From a virus, in the IMG/VR virus record IMGVR_UViG_3300046171_000231, positions 124,001 to 188,000 of that record: a stretch of DNA of 64,000 bases; one strand, written 5' to 3'. This document shows positions 8,850 through 18,076 of the stretch, piece after piece; position 1 is the stretch's first letter, and the number at the start of each line of letters is the position of its first letter. The translations under genes and the position numbers were made by a program. Under the pieces are notes generated by a model that saw nothing but the letters and a program-made list of their open reading frames with translations, did no database searches and was not told the origin of the DNA.

Positions 8850-11142
8850 ACTCTTCCTCCTTTGCGTTACTTAATTCGTTTAATAAACATTCTAGTTTGT
8901 CACTCTTTTCATTTTCTAAGGTGTCACCAACTTCATCAGTTTTAATATCATAAGTGTTTTGGTAGTAAGATGTTTTCCAACCATATTTGTATGTGGTTAG
9001 AAAATCATTTGCCATTACACTAACTGGAACTTCTGAATTATCATAGTGTTGTGGATTGTACGACCAGTTCCCAGAAATCGCTTGGTCAAAGAACTTTTGC
9101 ATAACAGCAACAATATTAATATACCCTGTATTATCAGGCATATCCCAGAGCAACGTATAATTATTCTTTAAGGTATTGTAAGAGGGAACAATCTGCTTGA
9201 GAGGTCCTTTCTTTGACTTCTTGATTGAAAGATATCCTCTTGGAGGTTCTATACCATTAGTTGCGTTGCTAACAACGGAAGATGATTCCGAAGGCATTTG
9301 TGCGGATAATGTGCTGTTTCTTACACCGTATTTCTTTACATCCTGACGAAGAGATTCCCAGTCAAAGTTTAACTTATTTGGAACTAATTCATCAACATCT
9401 GTTTTGTAAGTATCGATTGGAAGTACACCGTGAGAATATTTAGTACGATCAGAATATTGACATGCACCTTTCTCTTTGGCTAGGTTCACAGTGGACTTTA
9501 TCAAATAATATTGGAATGCTTCTGTCAAGTCATGTACCAATTTCCATGCCTCTGGGTCTCCATAAGATACCCCTTGCTTGGCAAGGTAATGTGCTAGACC
9601 AATGTAACCAATTCCGAGGGAGCGTCTTGCTTTAGTAGCGACTTCTGCTGCTCCGACTGGGTATTGTTGAAAATCAATGAGTTCATCAAGACTCCGAACA
9701 CTAAGATCGCAAAGCATTTCAAAATCCGAAACATCCCTAATTTTGCCAATATTAATAGCAGAAAGGATACAGAGAGCAATTTCCCCAGTTTCATCGTCAA
9801 TATGTTGTATAGGTTTGGTTGGTAATGTAATTTCTTGACATAGATTACTCATCTCAACCTTATCAGTAAATGATGAGTGAGAATTGCAATGGTCAATATT
9901 CATTAAATATAGTCTACCAGTTTCTGCTCTTTCTTTCAATAGGTCGAGTATAAGTTCTTGAGCACCTATTGTTTTCTTTGGTATTGTGTCATCATTTTCA
10001 TACTTTAAGTATAGTTCATCAAAATCATCTGTACCAAAACTATCATAAAGCCCTGGCACATCATGAGGAGAAAACAGGGTAATCTCTTTATTCTCAATGA
10101 ACCTCTCATAAAATAATTTACTCAATTGAATACTATAGTCTAATTTACGAACTCTATTATCTTCTGTTCCCTTATTATTCTTTAGAACAATTATATCTTC
10201 TATTTCTTGGTGCCAGATTGGAAAGTGGACAGTTGCTGATCCACCTCTGATGCCATTTTGAGTGCAGCATCTGACAGTTGATTCAAACTTTTTAAGAAAC
10301 GGGACGACACCTGTGTGTTGAACTTCTCCACCCCTGATTTTAGCGTTGATCCCCCTGATCCTACCAGCGTTGATACCGATACCAGCCCTTTGTGCGACAT
10401 ACTTACCAATGGCCATGTCAGAACTAAAAATACTATCCAAGGTGTCGTCAATATCAACCAGAACGCAAGACGCATACTGCCGAAGGGGTGTACGGACTCC
10501 CGCCATGATTGGTGTTGGGATGTTGATTCTGTGTTTGGAAATGGCATCGTAATACTTTTTAACGTAATCTAATCGGATATCTGGTGAATACTTTGAAAAT
10601 ATAGAAGCAGATATCAAAAGATACATGAACTGTGGAGACTCATAAAGCAATCCTTCACTTCTATCTTGTACCAAATATTTATCGACTACTTGGCGAAGTC
10701 CAGCATATGTGAAGAGATAATCTCTTTCGTGGTCTATGAATGTTTCGAGTTTAACAAATTCCTCTTCAGAATACAAATCAAGTAACTCTTTGTCATATAC
10801 TCCTGCATCTACGCACTTCTTAACGTGATCAATAAGTTTTGGGTGGTCGTGTATTCTACCAAAGATTTGTTTACGAACAGAGTATAATAATAGTCTTGCT
10901 GCAACATATTGATAATTTGGATGATCTAAATCTATTAAATCACTTGCTGAACGGATTAATATTTCTTGTATCTCTCCAGTTGAAATACCATCATAGAACT
11001 GTATACCTGATTGTATCTCTACTTGACTTGCAGAGACCCCTGCAAGACCCTTACACGCTTCTTCTACCATTACGTGCATCTTTTCAAGGTTCAATGGTTC
11101 AATAGCACCATTTCTCTTTTTAACCTTTGTTCCGTTGGTCAT
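8830..11142 (-). CDS. nrdA: Ribonucleotide reductase class Ia, alpha subunit
   Basis: About 770 residues. An N-terminal ATP-cone-like segment (KKRNGAIEPLNLEKMH) precedes the catalytic barrel with SNLCQEI, the NATNGIEPPRGYLS region and the C-terminal redox pair ECESC. It reduces ribonucleoside diphosphates to deoxy forms for phage DNA synthesis. Start chosen at 11142: this ATG overlaps the primase stop as ATGA, while the longer frame only adds four residues. Sits between primase and nrdB, a single nucleotide/replication unit. Confidence 0.95.
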   Translation of the reverse strand: MTNGTKVKKRNGAIEPLNLEKMHVMVEEACKGLAGVSASQVEIQSGIQFYDGISTGEIQEILIRSASDLIDLDHPNYQYVAARLLLYSVRKQIFGRIHDHPKLIDHVKKCVDAGVYDKELLDLYSEEEFVKLETFIDHERDYLFTYAGLRQVVDKYLVQDRSEGLLYESPQFMYLLISASIFSKYSPDIRLDYVKKYYDAISKHRINIPTPIMAGVRTPLRQYASCVLVDIDDTLDSIFSSDMAIGKYVAQRAGIGINAGRIRGINAKIRGGEVQHTGVVPFLKKFESTVRCCTQNGIRGGSATVHFPIWHQEIEDIIVLKNNKGTEDNRVRKLDYSIQLSKLFYERFIENKEITLFSPHDVPGLYDSFGTDDFDELYLKYENDDTIPKKTIGAQELILDLLKERAETGRLYLMNIDHCNSHSSFTDKVEMSNLCQEITLPTKPIQHIDDETGEIALCILSAINIGKIRDVSDFEMLCDLSVRSLDELIDFQQYPVGAAEVATKARRSLGIGYIGLAHYLAKQGVSYGDPEAWKLVHDLTEAFQYYLIKSTVNLAKEKGACQYSDRTKYSHGVLPIDTYKTDVDELVPNKLNFDWESLRQDVKKYGVRNSTLSAQMPSESSSVVSNATNGIEPPRGYLSIKKSKKGPLKQIVPSYNTLKNNYTLLWDMPDNTGYINIVAVMQKFFDQAISGNWSYNPQHYDNSEVPVSVMANDFLTTYKYGWKTSYYQNTYDIKTDEVGDTLENEKSDKLECLLNELSNAKEEECESCSI

Positions 11143-12113
11143 ATTTTTTTCCAATTGTTAAATTTTACTTTTGCTTGTAAACCAGAGTATGTATTTGATT
11201 CTAGCACACTCATGATTTTGTGTCCACCCAATACCATATCGTTGATGTCCTTTTCAACAATAGACGTTGGCCAGATTACTACTTTGTATCCTCCATTAAT
11301 GGTTTTGTCGATTCTGTTGACGATTTCTCTGTTGCGAGGTTCATTATCATAAACGTAAATACAATCGCTCCAACCAAACGACCTAATATCAAGATCGGAG
11401 CCGCACATAGCAACACCGTTTTGTACCAAGGTCGCATCGAAGGGTCCTTCAATGATGTATATGGGTTTTTCATTATCAACTTTATCGAGTCCATAAATTT
11501 TTGGAGCATCTTCATTAATCATCACAGTGATATATTTAACAGAGTTAGGACCTAGACTCCTGCCTTGAAATCCGATCAAATTCTTTTCTGTATCATGTAG
11601 TGGTATTATGATACGTGATTCTTCCCTACCGATAGTGTCAAAGGTCTGTTTTTGTGTATTTGCCCACTCTTTAAACTTATGTGCAAAGTAAAATTTTGAT
11701 GGGTCTAATTTTCTCTTTTCAAGATATTCCTTTGCAATCGGAACTTCAGTTGCCTTTGGTAAATCTAACTTCTTTCTGAATACTGGTTTCTTAAATTCTA
11801 ATTTTGGTTCATCAACAACGAAGTTTCTACCACCTGCAAACCCTTCTTTAAACTTCTCCATAGTGTATTGTTTATGAAGAGTTGCATCTATTTGTTTTAG
11901 AAAATTATTAAATGAAGAACTTGCACCGCAGTTATGGCACTTGAAGTTTGTATTTGTCTTAACCTGATAGAAATATCCTCTTGCTTTATTCTTATGTTTT
12001 TGAGAGTCACCACAAATCGGACAACGAAAGTTAAAGAGATTTGGTTTAACTCTTTTAAACTTCTGAAGTCTTGAGGATACGAGACCAATATACTTGGAAT
12101 CAATTATATCCAT
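11139..12113 (-). CDS. 61: DNA primase (T4 gp61-like)
   Basis: 324 residues. A zinc ribbon lies near the N-terminus (FRCPICGDS then FKCHNCGASSS). A TOPRIM-type domain follows, with IYIIEGPFDATLV, then SDLDIRSFGW and a CIYVYDNEPRN acidic motif. It makes RNA primers for lagging-strand synthesis together with the gp41 helicase. It overlaps nrdA by 4 bases. The assignment rests on domain order and T4-like context. Confidence 0.9.
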   Translation of the reverse strand: MDIIDSKYIGLVSSRLQKFKRVKPNLFNFRCPICGDSQKHKNKARGYFYQVKTNTNFKCHNCGASSSFNNFLKQIDATLHKQYTMEKFKEGFAGGRNFVVDEPKLEFKKPVFRKKLDLPKATEVPIAKEYLEKRKLDPSKFYFAHKFKEWANTQKQTFDTIGREESRIIIPLHDTEKNLIGFQGRSLGPNSVKYITVMINEDAPKIYGLDKVDNEKPIYIIEGPFDATLVQNGVAMCGSDLDIRSFGWSDCIYVYDNEPRNREIVNRIDKTINGGYKVVIWPTSIVEKDINDMVLGGHKIMSVLESNTYSGLQAKVKFNNWKKI

Positions 12114-12586
12114 TACTCACCTAAAGTGTGTACCACTGGTTTCTCGTGCATCAATACCTTGTATAACTTATGAGTATCTGCACAGGATACTGGTATAAAC
12201 TCGGTTTCACTATCAAAACCTTCATACCTATGAGATTGATTGATGACAATAGAACCCTTTTCTCCTGATACTGACCTATGATAAGTCAGTTTAGGTATAA
12301 GTAGAGCACCACTGGCACGATTAAGATGAACTATATGATATGGATACTTCCAATCAAAGTTAACTAACTCAAACTGTCTTTGACCAGAGACAACCCTATT
12401 ATAGTCGTCCTGATACTTGTGTATATAAAATTGCTTCGCACCCACTCTATCGTTCGGTGGTGATGTTGCAGCACCTGTATGAACAACTAAATCAGAAGCA
12501 TTTGATTCTTCAACTGATATATCATAAAAGATCACATCATCTGTTTCACGAAACACTCTGTGCTTCTTGAAATGAACTTCACTCAT
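12113..12586 (-). CDS. Conserved-type protein, possibly cupin-fold
   Basis: 157 residues, predicted mostly beta. A central segment (YHIVHLNRASGALLIPKLTYH) and a later INQSHRYEGFD are compatible with a small beta-barrel, but no metal or substrate motif is certain. Not recognised as a named family. It abuts the primase gene (the two share one base at 12113). Confidence 0.5.
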   Translation of the reverse strand: MSEVHFKKHRVFRETDDVIFYDISVEESNASDLVVHTGAATSPPNDRVGAKQFYIHKYQDDYNRVVSGQRQFELVNFDWKYPYHIVHLNRASGALLIPKLTYHRSVSGEKGSIVINQSHRYEGFDSETEFIPVSCADTHKLYKVLMHEKPVVHTLGE

Positions 12587-12596
12587 TGTATAGTAA

Positions 12597-13001
12597 TTAC
12601 TTTTCTACTATTATACTTGATTGTGGTGGCACTGTCAATGATCTCATAAATCTCTGTCCGATAGGAGATACTACAAAACTAATCACAGTTAATGCACCTG
12701 CGATTGTCCACATCTTTTTCTCCATCATACGGAGTCTTTGGTCAACTAAACGTATATCTCTTTCACATCCTTTCTTAATTTCATTGGTTGCACGATCCAT
12801 ATCCTTGTGCAATCCATCTATTTTCTCAAATAAAACTGCATCAATACGATCTTGCTTATCTAATTTCTCATTATGTACAGCAAGAAGTTCGCCCATCTTT
12901 ACAGAATTTTCCTGTAATGATTGAACTACTTTCTCTAATCTTTCTAAAATAGCAGCGTTTACACCCGTATTATCGTCCACTTTGAGTATTTTTACCTTCA
13001 A
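12597..13001 (-). CDS. Coiled-coil protein with C-terminal membrane helix
   Basis: 134 residues. A long amphipathic helix region (about 15-90, heptad-like ILERLEKVVQSLQEN and ERDIRLVDQRLRMMEKK) is followed by one membrane helix (TIAGALTVISFVVS) and a short tail. This layout resembles XhlA-type and other holin-associated proteins, though spanin-like or virion roles are also possible. A near-late octamer (AATAAATA) occurs just upstream around 13008. Confidence 0.5.
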   Translation of the reverse strand: MKVKILKVDDNTGVNAAILERLEKVVQSLQENSVKMGELLAVHNEKLDKQDRIDAVLFEKIDGLHKDMDRATNEIKKGCERDIRLVDQRLRMMEKKMWTIAGALTVISFVVSPIGQRFMRSLTVPPQSSIIVEK

Positions 13002-13002
13002 T

Positions 13003-13424
13003 TTATTTATTATTCATCCACATTTTACGAGAACCTGTCCCACCATAAGCATATGTCTTTTTCTTTTTCTTTACAGGAGGTTCATCACCTGCCTCTACTG
13101 AACCTGCAATACCACCACCACTCATAGAGTTTGCTATCGCTACTTCTTCTTTACGAAAATTCTTTATTGCACTAGTTACCTTTTCTTTCGGAGTCATTCT
13201 AGAATCAGCAAATTTTTCTGTAGGGTCTGGTTTTGATTTAATGTTTAGTAAAAATCTAGCAGGGACAGTTGCCATTTTACCAGCATCTATAACTCTCTTT
13301 TTAAGAGATTTACCTTTTGCTTTAGACAGTGATTGCAGTCAGTACCACCACCTCCACCACCAAGACTCATCACTGGTGGAACTTTTTTATTCATCTCTTC
13401 TTGAAATTCACTGAAGGATTTCAT
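13003..13424 (-). CDS. Conserved-type virion-like protein, frameshifted
   Basis: The ATG at 13424 overlaps the upstream stop (ATGA) and opens with MKSFSEFQEEMNKK, the MxxFxxF N-terminus seen in other structural-type genes here. That frame ends at 13287. A second frame, open from about 13335 to 13003, continues with SLSKAKGKSLKKR and a Lys-rich segment ending TYAYGGTGSRKMW. The combined length is 422 bases, not divisible by three, so one base is missing or two are extra near 13335. The merged product would be about 140 residues. Function unknown. Confidence 0.5.
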
Positions 13425-13765
13425 TCTCCTCCACCTCCTCCATTACCACCGCCACCGTTGCCACCGCCACCGTTGCCACCGCCATTTCCACCACCGTTAC
13501 CACCGTTTCCATTACCACCATTACCATTGCCATTACCACCATTACCATTTCCGTTGCCATTACCATTATCACCATTACCACTATCGGAACGATTATCTCC
13601 TCCACGACCATATCCACCCATATAATATCCTCTTACACCATATCCTTTTCCTTTTCTCTTAATAGGGACGCAAGACTTCAACTTCTTGCTATACTTAAAT
13701 CCTTTCGGACACTTAGCCTTCTTCTTTGCTTCTCTTAAATTTTGTATGACTCTATCGATGTCCAT
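13421..13765 (-). CDS. Gly/Asn-repeat protein with Cys-containing N-domain
   Basis: 114 residues. The N-terminal 40 residues include CPKGFKYSKKLKSCVP, a small disulphide- or metal-like loop. From about residue 50 the protein is almost pure Gly and Asn with NG, NGG and NGGG repeats, ending in GGGGE. Low-complexity Gly-rich tails occur in phage fibre and capsid-decorating proteins, but there is no direct evidence of function. Overlaps both neighbours by 1-4 bases. Confidence 0.55.
   Translation of the reverse strand: MDIDRVIQNLREAKKKAKCPKGFKYSKKLKSCVPIKRKGKGYGVRGYYMGGYGRGGDNRSDSGNGDNGNGNGNGNGGNGNGNGGNGNGGNGGGNGGGNGGGGNGGGGNGGGGGE
13434..13590 (-). repeat. Degenerate GGN/AAY codon repeat encoding Gly-Asn runs
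   Basis: A run of short, imperfect trinucleotide-based repeats (ACC-GCC-ACC-type units on the plus strand) encodes the Gly/Asn tail. It also creates spurious open frames on the opposite strand, such as a poly-Pro frame at 13329-13625. Such tracts are prone to slippage and to assembly errors. Confidence 0.7.
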
Positions 13766-14136
13766 TAGAGATTGTTGAGTTGATCGAGACAGTCTTGATC
13801 TACATCAATTGTGTCTACTTTTGTTTTTGGATATTCTGGTATCCGTTTTAAAAAAACTAAAAAACTCTTGACGATTGGCCAGAGTTCTTCTTCTAAATTA
13901 TAAAATAATAAAGGAACTGCAGCATCATGAAAAACATTAAACAATATAATTAAATGATTCATAATCAAATGAATCTTCAACTCTCCAGTATTCTTATACC
14001 TTTTAAGCAATCTTTTAATATAACGAATCCTCTTCAAGTCACTTTCAAAGTCATCTTTGGTAACTGCTTGAGGATTGTCATAGAATTTTATAGCGAAGAG
14101 CATATAGTTGCTCTCATTCAATTCATCAAATCTCAT
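13765..14136 (-). CDS. Conserved-type T4-like phage protein
   Basis: 123 residues, helical, beginning MRFDELNESNYMLFAIKFYDNPQ. The middle is basic (KRIRYIKRLLKRY). I recognise the pattern as a conserved protein of marine T4-like phages found close to structural genes, without known function. Confidence 0.6.
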   Translation of the reverse strand: MRFDELNESNYMLFAIKFYDNPQAVTKDDFESDLKRIRYIKRLLKRYKNTGELKIHLIMNHLIILFNVFHDAAVPLLFYNLEEELWPIVKSFLVFLKRIPEYPKTKVDTIDVDQDCLDQLNNL

Positions 14137-14146
14137 ATTATGTCAT

Positions 14147-14431
14147 TTAACTATCTGGGAGAATGGTGTCATCGGATGCATCACCAGTAATTGAACTACA
14201 AGAAACTATCGTTTCAGTCTTAACTCTTAAATTACCGTGCATATCCATGTAAGTTGTAATACCTACATATCCTGCGTGTGCAGGAGTATACTGAGAACCA
14301 GCAGTATTTGCTACTCCTTGTTCAGTAGTATCTACACCATACATCGTGAAGTTGGACGAATCCATACCTTCATGATGTGATGTAAACTTCGGTTCACCAG
14401 CAGTATTATCAGTTTTTCCCCAGAGAGACAT
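14147..14431 (-). CDS. Probable virion protein, MSLWG family
   Basis: 94 residues. The N-terminus MSLWGKTDN is shared with the upstream gene (MSLWGATDS), indicating a shared N-terminal peptide or paralogy. The remainder is polar and predicted beta. Such MSLWG proteins recur among structural proteins of marine T4-like phages; the position in the virion is unknown. Confidence 0.55.
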   Translation of the reverse strand: MSLWGKTDNTAGEPKFTSHHEGMDSSNFTMYGVDTTEQGVANTAGSQYTPAHAGYVGITTYMDMHGNLRVKTETIVSCSSITGDASDDTILPDS

Positions 14432-14465
14432 AATTATACCTCGTTAATATATTATATAGTTGTTA

Positions 14466-15059
14466 TTATGCAACAACTGTAACTGTTCCAGCAGCAGTAC
14501 CAATACTAGCAGCAGAAGTAATTGTAGATGCAGTGTTTGTTCCAGCATCCTTAATTGTTCCACTATTCAAGTTCATTGGGTTTGTTCCAATTGAAAGAAC
14601 ATCATCTGCGTTAGTTGCAGCGTTTGCAGCAGCAATTGCTAATGTAAATACTAATTCATTAGTACCTGTACCAGATGCATAAGGTAAGTTATGTGGTCCA
14701 CGACCTGAACCTGTACCTTGGTTTCCGTTTGTAACTGCTAAGTATGGAGTACCACCTGATGTATCAACATCAACTGCCTCGTTAAATCTAGCACGAACAG
14801 ATAAACTAAATCCAGCTGACTTATCAGCAGTAGTTGTAATCCATTCAATTTCTGTGATATCAGCAGCACCAATAGATGTTGTTAATTCACCGATTGCAAC
14901 CAGAACTTCTGGTGTTGCACTTGTATTATCGTTACCACTAAGAGATGAACCAGCTTCCAACACCCAACCACTTGAGTTTGCGAATACTAGTTTCTTCTCA
15001 GCAGTGGTCAAATTCTTAGGTTTTGACTCATCTGAGTCTGTTGCTCCCCATAAAGACAT
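14466..15059 (-). CDS. Probable virion structural protein, MSLWG family
   Basis: 197 residues, starting MSLWGATDSDESKPK, then Ala/Thr/Gly/Ser-rich and predicted beta (for example SGFSLSVRARFNEAV resembles an Ig-like or adhesin-like repeat). There are no Cys residues. An exact late promoter lies 28 bases upstream, supporting a late structural role. It is possibly a head decoration or fibre component. Confidence 0.6.
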   Translation of the reverse strand: MSLWGATDSDESKPKNLTTAEKKLVFANSSGWVLEAGSSLSGNDNTSATPEVLVAIGELTTSIGAADITEIEWITTTADKSAGFSLSVRARFNEAVDVDTSGGTPYLAVTNGNQGTGSGRGPHNLPYASGTGTNELVFTLAIAAANAATNADDVLSIGTNPMNLNSGTIKDAGTNTASTITSAASIGTAAGTVTVVA

Positions 15060-15086
15060 GATTCTCTGTATTATTATTATCAGAGA

Positions 15087-15094
15087 TATTTATA
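15087..15094 (-). promoter_or_regulatory. T4-type late promoter (TATAAATA)
   Basis: Exact late octamer between genes, 28 bases before the ATG at 15059. Confidence 0.7.
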
Positions 15095-15289
15095 TTATCT
15101 TGTCTTTATTGCTGCCTCTACTTGTTCAAGTAACTTGTCATCCATCTCAGTTTTAGTTAATTTAACTGCTTTTTTAAGGATAACTAGGCATAAATCGATA
15201 AGTTTTTCTCCCAATTCTGCATCGTCGGGAATCTTGTCAATAGCATCTGATACAATCTTGGATGCGATTGGTAATAAAAATGAAAACAT
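15095..15289 (-). CDS. Small helical protein, function unknown
   Basis: 64 residues, amphipathic helix-rich (FSFLLPIASKIVSDAIDKI, then an acidic and a Lys-rich helix). Not recognised. Its 3' end abuts the late promoter for the MSLWG genes. Confidence 0.5.
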   Translation of the reverse strand: MFSFLLPIASKIVSDAIDKIPDDAELGEKLIDLCLVILKKAVKLTKTEMDDKLLEQVEAAIKTR

Positions 15290-15317
15290 TGTTAATAATA
15301 AGAACTATATTATATAG

Positions 15318-16793
15318 CTATGGTCTGCCTGGTGCCATGTTTGAGGGGTTGGCAGTTCCTGGTCCGTATGGATTATACTTTGGTTTTCTTGTCTTAGGTG
15401 CTGTATCTTTTTTAATTTCACCTGATGGTTCTTTCTTCTTTTTAGTTCCATCTTCATTATATGGACTATTCTTTCCACCTGGTCTCATAATATCAAATGC
15501 AGGGTCATCCTTTGCAGGAGTTCTTTCTGTATTCTTTGGTGCATTATCTCTTTTAGGTGCACCGTGTGTTGGTGTTCCATCTTTTCTAATTATTGTTTCA
15601 TCTATCTTCTCTTCACAAGCATCAACTGCCATCACCATTGGATCTCTTTGACCAGCAGCACGAAGTTTATTCTTGATTAAATTAATCATTGCATACTTGC
15701 TACGAAGATCTGGTTTCTCTTCTTCTTTCTCATCTTCTTTCTTCACAGAAGTTTTAGTCATCATACTCGATACTTTATCTTTCTTTGCTAATTCTTCCTT
15801 TTTCTTTTTCTCATCATACATTTCTATCATTCTTTTCTGTGCTTCAGAAAGAGTAGAACCTTTTAAAAGATGATGAGCATATTGCATACTCTTAGTTTTC
15901 TTCTCCTCTTCTTTTTGAGGATCAGGAGAAAGTGTTACAGCACCTGATGCATAATTGTCAACACCTTTACCAGTTATTTTATCTTTTCCTCTTGGTTCTG
16001 TTGAGATAGTTCCATCTGCTAAGTATGCTTCTGCTTGAGTACGAATTGCTTTACCAATTGCCTTCCTTCTTTTCATAAGATACTTATCAGATTTATTCAC
16101 CTTACCATCATTATTAACATCAGCATCTTCTTTTCCAACTGGATCTAATCCACCACCTTTTGCTTTTGCAGTCATACTACCTTTCTTTCTTTCACCTTCA
16201 TATGGTTCACCGTGGTCTGTCATCTCAACAGATTCAATATTAGGATTACCACGAAGTTCTGTAATCTTAGCACGGTCTGCAAATCTTACATATGATTTAC
16301 CATTCTTATCTGTAACTCTTACTTTATATTTCTGACCAGGTTCTTCATCTAACTGTTGTAGATATGCAAGTTCAAGTTCTTTCTCCGAATCATTCTTTTC
16401 TACGAATACCTTATATAATGCATTTGCAACACCATCAACTGCTAATTCATCTGCACTGTTAATATACTTCTCTGACATACCACCAGTCTTACCAAATAGT
16501 TTTTCTCTAACAGCAGTTCTTTCTGCCTGACCTAATGAACTGTTAGACATATATTGAGCGAAAGCAGCTTTCAAATCTATATCTTCTCTTCTTGCACGAT
16601 ATCTAATATCATAAACTGCCTGACGAATTTTCTTTTCAGAACCTTCTTCAGACGCACCTTTTCCACCACCACCTTTTGCTGCTGGTTTTCCACCACCTTT
16701 CGCTTCAAGAGGTGCAGATTTTCCTTTAGATTTTGCCATTGCAGCAGGTGCAAACTTTCTTGCTGGAAGACTTTCAGCTATATCAGTGCTCAT
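15318..16793 (-). CDS. Large charged virion-type protein with EF-hand-like loop
   Basis: 491 residues, low-complexity Lys/Glu/Gly-rich with several short ordered segments. Around residues 222-236 is DVNNDGKVNKSD, a good DxNxDGxxxxxD calcium-binding loop of EF-hand/dockerin type, followed by a basic helix. The C-terminus is Pro/Gly/Lys-rich. A late promoter octamer lies upstream at 16825. Large proteins of this type occur in the structural region of marine T4-like phages. Function unknown, Ca2+ binding inferred from the motif alone. Confidence 0.55.
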   Translation of the reverse strand: MSTDIAESLPARKFAPAAMAKSKGKSAPLEAKGGGKPAAKGGGGKGASEEGSEKKIRQAVYDIRYRARREDIDLKAAFAQYMSNSSLGQAERTAVREKLFGKTGGMSEKYINSADELAVDGVANALYKVFVEKNDSEKELELAYLQQLDEEPGQKYKVRVTDKNGKSYVRFADRAKITELRGNPNIESVEMTDHGEPYEGERKKGSMTAKAKGGGLDPVGKEDADVNNDGKVNKSDKYLMKRRKAIGKAIRTQAEAYLADGTISTEPRGKDKITGKGVDNYASGAVTLSPDPQKEEEKKTKSMQYAHHLLKGSTLSEAQKRMIEMYDEKKKKEELAKKDKVSSMMTKTSVKKEDEKEEEKPDLRSKYAMINLIKNKLRAAGQRDPMVMAVDACEEKIDETIIRKDGTPTHGAPKRDNAPKNTERTPAKDDPAFDIMRPGGKNSPYNEDGTKKKKEPSGEIKKDTAPKTRKPKYNPYGPGTANPSNMAPGRP

Positions 16794-16804
16794 TTTAATG
16801 ATAA

Positions 16805-18076
16805 TTACTTTCTAACTTTATATTTATTTATAAATTGAAATCCATAAGAACTTCCAGGAACCATAGTTTCGACGTATTTACGGAGTTTATCAGTGCCAGT
16901 TAATCTCTGATCTGCTGAAACACCCGATGGAGTTGTTGCATTTACAACTGCTTCTTGCAAATCTTTCACCCAAGATTTAAACATTATATTATTCTCTGCA
17001 ACACATATCAAATGATTTGCACCACGACGAATAATACGTCCTATTAGACCTGTATTTAAGTTTTCAACTTTATCACCAATATTAAAAATCTCCTTCTTAA
17101 CGTATGATTCTCTTAAATTTTCTGTATCATATTTTGGTGCAATCTCCCATATATTCCAAAACTCTTTCATCTCCTTAACATTCATTGTTTGTCTTACTGT
17201 ATCAAACAATGTCATTGCCATTTTTCTTGGAGTGTCTTCTGGTAATCCTGCACGGAATGATTTGAAATCTCCTTCTGCTGCTGCAAGTCTCATTCTTGAA
17301 GATGATAAACCTTCCATACCTTCTGCATCAGGATCACGATCACCTGATGAAACAACTTCCATATTATCGAATTGATAGAGTTGACCATTATAATTTTGTG
17401 ATAATTTATCAAACTCTTTTACACGATCCTGTCCTGCGACTATTCTAACATTAGTATATCCATCATTATGTGCTTTCTTTAATACATCAAAAATAGTACG
17501 ATTCGCTCCGTCATTTATAATTCTTTCACTGTGTTGTGGGAACATTTGTCTCATCATTGATACTTTAGTGTCAGCATCAAGTGGATTTTTCTTAGGATCT
17601 TGTGACCTTGATGGGACAATTATATAATCACTTTCTTCTTGCTCTGCTGATTGTGCAGCTATATCCATTAATTGTTGATGACCTGCGTGTGGTGGATTAA
17701 ATCTACCAAATGCAAGAGTTAATGTTCCTTTTGTTTTTTCAACTGGTGGCGGACCTGCTGCTAAATCGGGACTTTGAACTTGTTGTTGCTGCTGCTGTTG
17801 ATCTGGTGCAGGTTCTTGTTGTGGTGCTTGTTGACCCTCTGGTGGAACCTCCATATTAGGATCAGATAAATTCTTTTCCTTTTCTGATTGCTCTGGATCT
17901 TTTCCACCTACTTTCTGTCTCTTATTATAAAACTTTAACTTACCTTTCTCTGTCTTCGCTACAAATTCTCCTGTATTTCTATCAGTCCATCCACCATGAC
18001 CGTCACCAACTAAACCCAATCTTGCTGCTTGTTGGGTTGCAGTGCTCTCAGTAATAAATTGTAAAAATGATTTCAT
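16805..18076 (-). CDS. Nucleotidyltransferase (cytidylyltransferase fold) in a virion-type protein
   Basis: 423 residues. An N-terminal MKSFLQFITES peptide like those of structural genes and a Gln/Pro-rich linker (about 75-115) precede a nucleotidyltransferase domain. That domain has GRFNPPHAGH (the HxGH motif, near 125-134) and the C-terminal LSSSRMR (near 262), equivalent to the ISSTxxR signature of NMN/pantetheine-phosphate adenylyltransferases. A basic C-terminal segment (IGDKVENLNTGLIGRIIRRG) looks like a KOW/SH3-type barrel. The enzyme would transfer a nucleotidyl group from NTP; the substrate is unknown. The combination of structural-type ends and a catalytic core suggests packaging into the virion. 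Confidence 0.7.
   Translation of the reverse strand: MKSFLQFITESTATQQAARLGLVGDGHGGWTDRNTGEFVAKTEKGKLKFYNKRQKVGGKDPEQSEKEKNLSDPNMEVPPEGQQAPQQEPAPDQQQQQQQVQSPDLAAGPPPVEKTKGTLTLAFGRFNPPHAGHQQLMDIAAQSAEQEESDYIIVPSRSQDPKKNPLDADTKVSMMRQMFPQHSERIINDGANRTIFDVLKKAHNDGYTNVRIVAGQDRVKEFDKLSQNYNGQLYQFDNMEVVSSGDRDPDAEGMEGLSSSRMRLAAAEGDFKSFRAGLPEDTPRKMAMTLFDTVRQTMNVKEMKEFWNIWEIAPKYDTENLRESYVKKEIFNIGDKVENLNTGLIGRIIRRGANHLICVAENNIMFKSWVKDLQEAVVNATTPSGVSADQRLTGTDKLRKYVETMVPGSSYGFQFINKYKVRK
16825..16832 (-). promoter_or_regulatory. T4-type late promoter (TATAAATA)
   Basis: Exact late octamer within the 3' end of the upstream gene, 32 bases before the ATG at 16793. Confidence 0.65.

Noticed and set aside
13329-13625. 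Plus-strand Pro-rich open frame
   Set aside because: It is the antisense shadow of the Gly/Asn repeat. It has no ribosome-binding site and lies against a well-supported minus-strand gene.
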